A stretch of 12,054 nucleotides of DNA from Methanomethylovorans sp. (lineage in GTDB: Archaea; Halobacteriota; Methanosarcinia; Methanosarcinales; Methanosarcinaceae), in NCBI GenBank assembly GCA_020854785.1, contig JAHFZE010000010.1:1-12054 (forward strand), read 5' to 3'. Under the pieces are notes generated by a model that was given only the letters and a program-made list of their open reading frames with translations, ran no database searches and was not told the origin of the DNA. A program made the position numbers and the translations under genes. How positions within the stretch are numbered: position 1 is the stretch's first letter; each line of letters begins with the position of its first letter. Below, in pieces: positions 5,590 to 12,054 of the stretch.

Positions 5590-5853
5590 ATAAGGATTGC
5601 AGCTCACATCTTGCTGAATACTCCTTGGTAGATTGGATCGAAGGAAGTATCAAAAGTTAGATGCGAGCCGATATATAATCGGGCAAACTTGTATTTAAAG
5701 TCTCTTTTGTCCCTGCAGAATTTTTCAATGATAGTCAACAGTTTCATTAATACCAATATCTGTATTGTGAGCACATCACACGTTGTCTACATTATAAGGC
5801 ACCATTATAGTGACCTTGAACCGGCACTATGATCAAAGATTGCAGGTGTACAC
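5590..5853 (+). other. Long putative leader of the PAS/GAF operon
   Basis: This noncoding stretch holds several signals. GGTAGATTGGATC (5627-5639) followed by GAAGGAAGT (5640-5648) repeats words found in the same order in the mtaCB leader. After them comes a five-codon ORF, ATG CGA GCC GAT ATA TAA (5661-5678), whose end overlaps the dyad CCGAT-ATATA-ATCGG (5668-5682). Near the gene, ATAGTG...CACTAT (5807-5812 with 5825-5830) can form a 6-bp stem 14 nt before the ribosome binding site CAGGTG (5843-5848). The words may be remnants of an mtaC-type leader, or parts of a leader-based control element. Confidence 0.4.
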
Positions 5854-8601
5854 ATGGATGTTTTAGCAAAAAAACTTGGAACTACATTTTGCAATACTGT
5901 ATTTACTATTTCATGGAAGAATGATGAGAACTGGTCAGTCCATCATGTCTCAGAGAATATAGAGCAACTGGGATACACACCCGAAGAGTTCATTTCAGGT
6001 GATCTCAGCTATGCCGGGATCGTACATCCCGATGACAGGGAAAGTTTCAGGTCTTCTGTGCTCCAATGGGACTGGAAGCACACTCCGTGCCTTTTCCAGG
6101 AATGCAGGATACTTGACAATAAAGGCAATATACACCGGATGGCCAAATTTCTGTGCGGACAATGTGATAATAAAGGTGCACTGCAATATGTCGAAGGAAC
6201 TATTGTGGATGTCACAGTAAGTAAAAGGAACGAATTATCCCTCATGTCAGAGAACGATTATCTCAGGAATGCTGTGAACACTGCAAAAGAAGCATTGTTG
6301 GTCCTTGATAGTGATTTGAAGATAATCTTTGCAAACCTTGCCTTTTCCCGTTTATTCTTAACAGGCTCCTCAGCCATAGAAGGACATTCCATGTACGACA
6401 TTGAAGACGGCCAGTGGAATATACCGGTCCTGCAGGACAGAATGTCAGTTCTTCTGAAAGATGGCATAGAGTTCAATGATCTGGAAACAGAGATCCATGT
6501 CAGTAAAAAAGGACAGCGTGTGCTCCTGATCAATTCCAGGATAGTAAGTACAGCCCACAACAGGACAAGCATGGTCCTGCTTGCAGTTGAAGATGTCACT
6601 GACAGCAAAAGGTCTGCAAGGGAGTTAAAGGCATCAGAGGCAAAATATTCTGCCCTTGTGGAAAAAGGTAATGATGGCATAATCATAGTACAGGCAGATA
6701 TCCTAAGGTTCATTAATTCCAAGTTCCTGGAGCTGACAGGGTATCAGGAAGAAGAGATCATCAACAGCATATTGCTTGATCACGTGCCTGTGGATTTCAG
6801 ACGCATGCTTGCAAAAAGATGTGCTAAGGCATTAAGAGACGAAAGAAGCATAAAACGCAATTATGACGTGGACTTCTTCAGGAAAGATGGAGCTACTTTT
6901 CCTGCTGAGGTCAGCTTCTCATTCATATCGTATGAAAATGACCCGGCTGTCATGATCACCATCAGAGACATAGCAGAACGTAAAAAAGCAGAGATGCAGC
7001 TCAAGAACTCTGAAAAGAAGTACTCTACCCTTGTAGAAAAGAGCAATGATGGCATTGTCATTTTACAGGATGATCAGCTTGTGTTTGCCAATAACAAGTT
7101 TATCGAGATCACAGGATATACACTTACAGAGGCCATCGGCAAAAACTTCACAAGCTTTCTTTCCACTCAATATCGTCGCATGTTCATCGGCAACTCCAAA
7201 AAGAAACTGGGAAAAAGAAGTGAGAGTCTCCTGAAATATGAGATAGAGCTGCTTTCAAAGGTGGGTAAAAAGATCCCTGCAGAGATCAACTCATCTGTGA
7301 TCGAGCATGAAGGAAAGCCTGCTTACATGGCCATTATAAGAGATATCACGGAGCAGAAAACAAGAGAAAAGGAGCTCTTGAAGCTCATTGAAGTCAGGAA
7401 GGTCCTGGAAAATGTCATCGAAAGTAGTCCTGCAATTGTTTTTTTCTGGAAAGTCGATAATAAATGGCCTGTAGAATTCGTATCTGAGAACATTTCTCAG
7501 TTTGGATACAGCGCAAAGGAATTCATGTCAGGTGCAATACTTTATGGTGATATAGTTCATCCTTCGGACCTGGAAAAAATAGACCGCGGTATTTCAAGAT
7601 GCTTCCAGGAAGATGATAATAATATTTCTCTTGAGTATCGTATCCTTACAAGATCCGGTGAGGTACGCTGGATAGATGAAAGATCGGTCATCAAAAGAAA
7701 TCCTGAGGGCGACATAGAGTACATACAGGGCATTGTTGTTGATATCACTGAGCGGAAGAATGCCAACAATTTCATGCAAATATGCTCAGAGCTTGATACT
7801 TTTTTCACGCCAACGGCTGATATTAACGAGATCTTCCAGCAATTGATCGAACTTGTGACCCAGGTCAAGGGAATAGATTGCGGTGAATTGTATCTTGTGG
7901 ATGAGGTTACAGGCGATCTGAACCTGGTTGCACACAAAGGCCTGTCTTTCAGGTTCGTGAACAATACCCGGCGGTATGCTGCCAATTCTCTTCAGGCAAG
8001 GGTCCTCAAAACAGAGTATCCGATATATAAATTGTATTATGAGATTAACTCCATGACCCCTGGCAATGATCTTGATTTTGAAGGACTGGAAGCTACTGTC
8101 ATATTACCCCTGAAATATGAAGGTAATATTGTAGCAGTACTTTTGCTGGCATCACATGATGAGTATGCTATTGCGCAAAATACGCGCACTATAATTGAAA
8201 GTATTGCTTCTCAGGTAGGTCCTTCTATTGGACGTATTAGAGAGCAGGTACATTTCCAGAAGGACCTTAACAATCTGCAGGGAATATTTGATAGTTTAGA
8301 TGATTTTTTGTTTGTTCTTGATAAGGATGGGTGTATATTACATACTAATAGCTTCCTGTGTAAACGTCTGGGATATTCCCCTGAGGAATTGCTGGGTTTG
8401 AACATACTTAATGTGCATCCTCAGAACAAAGCCATAGAAATAGCTGCTGAACTTGCAGATATACTGGCCGGAAAAATGTCTATAGTAAGGTCACCATTTG
8501 AATCATATAATGGAGAACTGATACCTGTAGAGGTCAAAGCCACCAGAGGGAACTGGAATGGGCATCCAGCCTTTATTTGTCTAGGCCGGGAGATCAAATA
8601 A
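5854..8601 (+). CDS. Kinase-less PAS/GAF multidomain sensor protein
   Basis: This 915-residue soluble protein has no membrane segment. It reads as six PAS domains at about residues 13-124, 138-255, 262-378, 387-503, 517-636 and 806-915. A GAF domain at about 645-797 separates the last two. PAS-1 and PAS-5 are of the PAS_3 type and close to each other (HVSENIEQLGYTPEEF and FVSENISQFGYSAKEF, both with I-V-H-P). PAS-3 and PAS-4 are a tandem duplication (KYSALVEKGNDGII and KYSTLVEKSNDGIV). The protein ends at FICLGREIK, exactly where the last PAS domain ends. There is no histidine phosphoacceptor, ATPase, GGDEF, HTH or methyl-accepting domain after it. The ATG has a CAGGTG ribosome binding site. 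The MtaC-like gene starts 34 nt downstream with no promoter between, so they form an operon. Redox or heme sensing, as in methanogen PAS/GAF kinases such as MsmS, is possible (Cys676 in GIDCGELYLVD), but unproven. Confidence 0.88.
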   Translation: MDVLAKKLGTTFCNTVFTISWKNDENWSVHHVSENIEQLGYTPEEFISGDLSYAGIVHPDDRESFRSSVLQWDWKHTPCLFQECRILDNKGNIHRMAKFLCGQCDNKGALQYVEGTIVDVTVSKRNELSLMSENDYLRNAVNTAKEALLVLDSDLKIIFANLAFSRLFLTGSSAIEGHSMYDIEDGQWNIPVLQDRMSVLLKDGIEFNDLETEIHVSKKGQRVLLINSRIVSTAHNRTSMVLLAVEDVTDSKRSARELKASEAKYSALVEKGNDGIIIVQADILRFINSKFLELTGYQEEEIINSILLDHVPVDFRRMLAKRCAKALRDERSIKRNYDVDFFRKDGATFPAEVSFSFISYENDPAVMITIRDIAERKKAEMQLKNSEKKYSTLVEKSNDGIVILQDDQLVFANNKFIEITGYTLTEAIGKNFTSFLSTQYRRMFIGNSKKKLGKRSESLLKYEIELLSKVGKKIPAEINSSVIEHEGKPAYMAIIRDITEQKTREKELLKLIEVRKVLENVIESSPAIVFFWKVDNKWPVEFVSENISQFGYSAKEFMSGAILYGDIVHPSDLEKIDRGISRCFQEDDNNISLEYRILTRSGEVRWIDERSVIKRNPEGDIEYIQGIVVDITERKNANNFMQICSELDTFFTPTADINEIFQQLIELVTQVKGIDCGELYLVDEVTGDLNLVAHKGLSFRFVNNTRRYAANSLQARVLKTEYPIYKLYYEINSMTPGNDLDFEGLEATVILPLKYEGNIVAVLLLASHDEYAIAQNTRTIIESIASQVGPSIGRIREQVHFQKDLNNLQGIFDSLDDFLFVLDKDGCILHTNSFLCKRLGYSPEELLGLNILNVHPQNKAIEIAAELADILAGKMSIVRSPFESYNGELIPVEVKATRGNWNGHPAFICLGREIK

Positions 8602-8635
8602 AAAAGTATTCAAAAAATGTATTCGAGGCAAAAAT

Positions 8636-9400
8636 ATGATCAATGTCGATCCATCCAAGATCCTGGTGAGGTATAACGTAAAAGTTGAAAAGGAAATAAG
8701 CCCCGAAGAAATAGCTAAGCAGCTATATCCTGAAGATATTGTGATACGACCTATCGTTGAAGCTGTTTTTGAAGGCGATGAAGATGATGTGATAGATGCT
8801 TTAGAGGCAGCCATCCAAGCAGGCAGGGACCCTTTGTCTTTGATCGATGATGCACTCATGCAGGGGATGGGCATTGTTTCTAAATTATATGACGACGGTT
8901 TTCTTTTCCTTCCGGATGTCATTATATCCGCACATGCCATGACAGATGGCATTGAATATTGTAAACAGAGTTCTAGTGCAACTCATGAGTTTAAAGGAAA
9001 GGTCGTGTCCTTTGTTGTGGAAGGGGATACGCACGATATTGGAAAAAAGATCGTCACGGTCCTGTTGCGTGCCAGCGGATATGAGGTCATAGACCTTGGA
9101 AGCGATGTGCTGGTGAGTGAAGTGATCAGTGTCGTCAGGAGGGAAAAACCTATAATGCTTTCCGGTACTGCTTTGATGACAACTACTATGTACACGTTCA
9201 AAGAGATCAATAACCAGTTGCTTGAGAACGATATCCACATTCCTTTTGTCTGCGGAGGCGGAGCTGTGAAACAGGATTTCGTATTTGGCTATGAACTCGG
9301 AGTATATTGCGAAAATGCAGCAGATGCTCCAAAGATAGCCGATGAGATCCTCAGGGGTGCGGGCGTGAAAGAGCTAAGAGAAAAGTTTCACAGGCATTGA
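8636..9400 (+). CDS. mtaC: MtaC paralog (methanol corrinoid protein-like) without a partner mtaB
   Basis: This 254-residue corrinoid protein has the same length as the MtaC encoded at 10027 and aligns with it without gaps at 164 of 254 identical residues (about 65%, counted by hand). The N-terminal helical cap domain covers about 31-115, and the B12-binding Rossmann domain covers about 121-254. The cobalt-ligand motif is intact: D131-T-H133-D-I-G136, as are SGTALMTTT (176-184) and C-G-G-G-A (206-210). It should therefore bind a corrinoid. It lies 34 nt after the PAS/GAF gene, with ribosome binding site GAGG (8625-8628), and no methyltransferase gene is next to it. Differences from the other copy cluster in the interdomain linker (111-119) and include H100 for D and C225 for G. 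It could serve as an alternative partner for MtaB, or as a corrinoid sensor working with the PAS/GAF protein; the context favours the latter. Confidence 0.9.
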   Translation: MINVDPSKILVRYNVKVEKEISPEEIAKQLYPEDIVIRPIVEAVFEGDEDDVIDALEAAIQAGRDPLSLIDDALMQGMGIVSKLYDDGFLFLPDVIISAHAMTDGIEYCKQSSSATHEFKGKVVSFVVEGDTHDIGKKIVTVLLRASGYEVIDLGSDVLVSEVISVVRREKPIMLSGTALMTTTMYTFKEINNQLLENDIHIPFVCGGGAVKQDFVFGYELGVYCENAADAPKIADEILRGAGVKELREKFHRH

Positions 9401-9440
9401 TTTTTGTCTGCGCTCTGCATACATACATTTTTAAATTGAA
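9401..9440 (+). terminator. Possible T-rich terminator after the MtaC paralog
   Basis: Immediately after the stop codon the sequence reads TTTTTGTCTGCG and then ACATTTTTAAATTG (9427-9440). Both are short T-runs of the archaeal termination type. No strong hairpin is visible. Confidence 0.3.
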
Positions 9441-9867
9441 TGAATATTAATTTACTATTTAACCAATGATTCTTTGATATTTTTCATTTTAGTTGAACTA
9501 TAGAGCATGGAGGATATATATATTCTTTAGTGCAAAAGTCGCTATCTTGAAAATATACCTGTAGTTTTTTTTTATGTGTTAGGTTTTGGAAAAATACTGA
9601 TATTTTAATATTTTGCTTCATTAAAATCCATTTCAGGTAAATAGCGGCCTGTCAAAAAAAAACGCAACTAGTAGCCTGTAATATCTGTTGCCACAGATCA
9701 TTTATATGCTTTACCGCAATAATTTATTTATACCTCCTCTAAATAGTGTTTTTTTAGTTAAACATATATAAAAATTGTTGCACTAGAAGAGATATTTATT
9801 TTATTCTTTGGACAGTTGAATTAGTAAAACTGCATCAATTAACTCATTATTTATGGCACATATTATA
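9441..9867. other. AT-rich noncoding region upstream of mtaCB
   Basis: No ORF with a ribosome binding site or protein-like composition was found here on either strand. The stretch contains homopolymer runs (nine T near 9566, nine A near 9655) and AT-rich blocks. It may be an extended upstream regulatory region for mtaCB. Confidence 0.5.
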
Positions 9868-9887
9868 TTTGATGCATTTACATCAAA
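9868..9887. promoter_or_regulatory. Inverted repeat upstream of the mtaCB promoter, candidate activator site
   Basis: TTTGATG-CATTTA-CATCAAA has perfect 7-bp arms around a 6-bp spacer. Its centre is about 50 bp upstream of the mtaCB TATA box, the usual position for an archaeal activator. In Methanosarcina, mtaCB operons are controlled by dedicated Msr HTH regulators; no msr gene is in this window, so assignment of a protein is speculative. Confidence 0.5.
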
Positions 9888-9924
9888 CATAAAGGTTATA
9901 TACCTAAACCATAAGAACCAAACA

Positions 9925-9932
9925 TTTAAATA
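9925..9932 (+). promoter_or_regulatory. TATA box of mtaCB
   Basis: TTTAAATA in an AAACATTTAAATACA context. Transcription would start near 9955, giving a leader of about 72 nt. A second TATATA at 9898-9903, within AGGTTATATACCT, is an alternative that would lengthen the leader by about 27 nt. Confidence 0.45.
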
Positions 9933-9954
9933 CATAAATTGAAGTTGCTTAGCT

Positions 9955-10026
9955 GGGTCGAGAGACCTACTAAGGTAGATTGGATCAAGGCTTATTGGAG
10001 CCTTAAAAAATAGAAGGAAGTGTAGC
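9955..10026 (+). other. Structured mtaCB leader and ribosome binding site
   Basis: The leader contains CTAC-TAAG-GTAG (9967-9978 region), then GGTAGATTGGATC (9974-9986), then a 6-bp perfect hairpin AAGGCT-TATTGG-AGCCTT (9987-10004) followed by six A. GAAGGAAGTG (10013-10022) then supplies the ribosome binding site before the ATG at 10027. Methanosarcina mtaCB transcripts are known for long leaders, so a role in mRNA stability or translation control is plausible. Confidence 0.45.
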
Positions 10027-10791
10027 ATGTTAAAAATAGACTACAAGGATATATTAGTCAGATACAACGTAAAAATGGAAAAATCAATGACCCCGGAAGA
10101 CGCTGCAGCAGAGCTTTATCCAAAGGATGCTCTTATACGCCCCATCGCTGAAGCTATTTTCGAAGGCGAAGAAGACGATGTGATCGCAGGTCTGGAAAAG
10201 GCCATTGAAGCCGGAAAAAGTCCAATTTCCCTCATTGATGATGCCCTGATGGTCGGAATGGGCGTAGTAACAAAACTTTATGACCAGGGTATAATCTTCC
10301 TGCCAAACGTTATGATGTCTGCAGATGCAATGCTTGATGGTATCGAGTATTGTAAGGAAAAATCTGGTGAATCCCCGGTAACAAAAGGAAAGATCGTTGT
10401 CCACGTAGCAGAAGGAGATGTTCACGACATTGGTAAGTCCATCGTTGCAGCACTTCTCAGAGCAAACGGTTATGAAGTGGTCGATCTTGGCAGAGATGTA
10501 CCAGCAGCAGAGGTTCTCGCAGCAGTTAAAGAACATAAGCCTCTGTTGGTATCAGGCACTGCATTGATGACAACCACCATGTATGCCTTCAAAGAAGTTA
10601 ACGACCAGCTCCTTGAAGCCGGTATCAAGATACCTTTTGCATGTGGTGGCGGAGCAGTTAACCAAGACTTCGTTTCAACATACAATCTTGGTGTCTATGG
10701 TGAGGAAGCAGCAGATGCACCAAAGATGGCAGATGCTATACTGAAGGGTGCTGGCATAGAGAAGCTAAGAGAGATGTTCCACAAACACTGA
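10027..10791 (+). CDS. mtaC: Methanol-specific corrinoid protein MtaC
   Basis: The protein has 254 residues, the expected length for MtaC. It begins MLKIDYKDILVRYNVKMEKS and has the helical cap domain (about 31-115) and the B12-binding domain (about 121-254). The cobalt-ligand motif is D131-V-H133-D-I-G136, and SGTALMTTT and C-G-G-G-A are present. MtaC carries the methyl group: MtaB methylates its Co(I) corrinoid with methanol, and MtaA moves the methyl to coenzyme M, the substrate of methyl-coenzyme M reductase. All steps are cytoplasmic. The mtaB start lies 14 nt beyond the stop, so the two genes are co-transcribed. An unusually large upstream region with an inverted repeat, TATA box and structured leader suggests strong, regulated expression. 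Confidence 0.96.
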   Translation: MLKIDYKDILVRYNVKMEKSMTPEDAAAELYPKDALIRPIAEAIFEGEEDDVIAGLEKAIEAGKSPISLIDDALMVGMGVVTKLYDQGIIFLPNVMMSADAMLDGIEYCKEKSGESPVTKGKIVVHVAEGDVHDIGKSIVAALLRANGYEVVDLGRDVPAAEVLAAVKEHKPLLVSGTALMTTTMYAFKEVNDQLLEAGIKIPFACGGGAVNQDFVSTYNLGVYGEEAADAPKMADAILKGAGIEKLREMFHKH

Positions 10792-10805
10792 ACGAGGTGA
10801 AAAAA

Positions 10806-12054
10806 ATGGCAGTCAAAAGATATACACAGATGGCTTATGCAAATGCAGATGAGATGGTATTCGGCCGTGCAAAATATCCGGTAAAGGCAGGACTTGGAAT
10901 TGAGCTTGGTGCAGGATGCACTATTGCTGAAGTGAACTACGCACCCAGACCAGAAGCAGGCGCTTCCAAAGAGAAGCTGGTCAATGAGTACCAGAGGATC
11001 ACAAGAGACATTCTGCAGAGAATGGTACAGGTGGGCTTCCCGGCAGTAGTACTTGAAACAGAACACGTGCAGCAGATGACAAATAACCCAACATGGGGTG
11101 GCGAGGTTGCACACGCACAGAAGACCATTATGGAAGAGTACTATGAGGAATACGGACTGAAGTCCGCACTGAGGCATACTCCCGGTGACATAAGAGAGAA
11201 CAAGGATTACATGGACCTCAGAGGAAACAAGTATCCTGTCCTTATGGAGTCATTCGAGGCTGTTGCAGAAGGCGGAGCAGACTTCTTATCCATTGAATCA
11301 ATGGGCGGAAAGGAGATCTTTGACCATGCGATCCTGAGGAATGACATTGGCGGTATGCTCTACGCAATAGGCGTACTGGGCAGCATGGACATGGAATACC
11401 TCTGGCAGGACATTGCAAAGGTCGCACAGAAGAAGAATGTTATTGCAGCCGGTGACACAGACTGTGCCCAGGCAAACACTGCAATGTTCATTGCAGGCGG
11501 ACTTCTGGACAAGAACCTGGCACACACCCTCGCTATCATCGCAAGGAGCCTGGCAGGAGCAAGGACACTGTCCGGATATGAAGCCGGTGCAGTTGGCCCA
11601 GGAAAGGACTGCGGATACGAAAACATCTTCGTAAAGGCGATCACTGGTATGCCAATGGCCTTTGAAGGTAAGACCTCCACCTGTGCTCACTCCGATGTAA
11701 TGGGTAACCTCATCATGCAGTGCTGCGACCTGTGGTCCAACGAATCCGTTGAATACCACTCTGAGTTCGGTGGAACTACGGTCCAGTGCTGGTCAGAGAC
11801 CCTCAGCTACGACTGTGCTCTGATGAACGTTGCACTCAGATCCGGAAACGAGAAGCTCCTCAGGGACATGCTCGTAGCATCTGACAAGTACAGAGACCCA
11901 CAGTCCTACATCCTTGCATACGACAACGCATACAAGGTAGGTCAGTCAATTGTTAAGGACGGTAACGACCTGTACCTCCGTGCAAAGAACGCTGCTGTGG
12001 AATGCTGCAACCTGCTGACCGCTGCAGAGGGCCTTGAGATGACAAGGTTCGAGA
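10806..12054 (+). CDS. mtaB: Methanol:corrinoid methyltransferase MtaB (cut by right edge)
   Basis: An open frame of 416 codons runs from the ATG at 10806 to the window edge. MtaB is usually about 460 residues, so roughly the last 45 are outside. It begins MAVKRYTQMAYANADEMVFG. The three zinc ligands known from Methanosarcina barkeri MtaB fall at exactly the expected positions: E164 (FLSIESMGG), C220 (AGDTDCAQA) and C269 (GPGKDCGYE). The enzyme uses zinc to activate methanol and transfers its methyl group to the corrinoid of MtaC. The ribosome binding site GAGGTG (10794-10799) is strong. The 14-nt spacing from mtaC is the classical mtaCB arrangement. Confidence 0.97.
   Translation, partial: MAVKRYTQMAYANADEMVFGRAKYPVKAGLGIELGAGCTIAEVNYAPRPEAGASKEKLVNEYQRITRDILQRMVQVGFPAVVLETEHVQQMTNNPTWGGEVAHAQKTIMEEYYEEYGLKSALRHTPGDIRENKDYMDLRGNKYPVLMESFEAVAEGGADFLSIESMGGKEIFDHAILRNDIGGMLYAIGVLGSMDMEYLWQDIAKVAQKKNVIAAGDTDCAQANTAMFIAGGLLDKNLAHTLAIIARSLAGARTLSGYEAGAVGPGKDCGYENIFVKAITGMPMAFEGKTSTCAHSDVMGNLIMQCCDLWSNESVEYHSEFGGTTVQCWSETLSYDCALMNVALRSGNEKLLRDMLVASDKYRDPQSYILAYDNAYKVGQSIVKDGNDLYLRAKNAAVECCNLLTAAEGLEMTRFE

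Noticed and set aside
7557..7985. Minus-strand ORF of 142 codons inside the PAS/GAF gene
   Set aside because: It is an antisense shadow of PAS-5 and the GAF domain, Ser/Arg-rich as such shadows usually are.
9801..10028. Minus-strand ORF of 75 codons upstream of mtaC
   Set aside because: It covers the mtaCB promoter, inverted repeat and leader, lacks a ribosome binding site, and shows no family features.
11298..11759. Minus-strand ORF of 153 codons inside mtaB
   Set aside because: It is antisense to the zinc-ligand region of mtaB, Cys/Val-rich from codon bias of the real gene.
1..12054. tRNA or rRNA genes, CRISPR arrays, insertion sequences, integrases
   Set aside because: I looked for T-loop and CCA-end patterns, regularly spaced repeats, transposase motifs and terminal inverted repeats and saw none. 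The repeats found are short and irregularly spaced.

Overview
The window comes from a methylotrophic methanogenic archaeon, most likely a member of the Methanosarcinaceae. The right end carries mtaC and mtaB, the methanol-specific corrinoid protein and methanol:corrinoid methyltransferase. Other genes fit the same assignment: a pyruvoyl-dependent arginine decarboxylase, a DUF1638 protein, a large PAS/GAF sensor, and a histidine kinase with a non-bacterial H-box. Promoters are archaeal: TATA boxes lie about 26 bp from the inferred transcript starts, several mRNAs look leaderless, and other genes have GGTG-type ribosome binding sites. Intergenic DNA is AT-rich. The genus cannot be settled from the sequence.

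Layout. Positions 1-1711 (minus strand) hold the N-terminal part of a DUF1638 gene, a glutamine amidotransferase gene split by a frameshift, a 45-residue small gene with its own promoter, ribosome binding site and terminator, and a small Xre-type regulator. Positions 1730-2134 (minus) encode a four-helix membrane protein (DUF2178-like) in an operon with the regulator. Its promoter carries a perfect 20-bp palindrome that runs into the start codon. Positions 2165-2541 are noncoding and hold copies of an 11-bp word, TTGACYATAAA. A 67-residue protein with two Trp-Cys repeats follows on the plus strand (2554-2757). It converges with a membrane-bound PAS histidine kinase (2770-4707, minus), which is followed upstream by pdaD (4798-5346, minus).

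Positions 5535-9400 (plus) form the most unusual unit. A regulated-looking promoter and a leader of about 260 nt precede a 915-residue protein of six PAS domains and one GAF domain with no kinase or other output domain. A complete MtaC paralog follows 34 nt downstream, with no mtaB beside it. About 630 bp of AT-rich DNA, with an inverted repeat, TATA box and structured leader, then lead to the conventional mtaCB pair (10027 to the right edge).

How the genes may work together. MtaB (zinc) cleaves methanol and methylates the Co(I) corrinoid on MtaC, and MtaA then passes the methyl group to coenzyme M. The second MtaC-like protein is about 65% identical to the first and keeps the cobalt-binding motif. 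It is apparently co-transcribed with the kinase-less PAS/GAF receptor. This suggests, as inference only, a corrinoid protein used for sensing or regulation of methanol metabolism. A 13-bp word followed by GAAGGAAGT occurs in both the leader of this operon and that of mtaCB, which hints at shared ancestry or control of the leaders.
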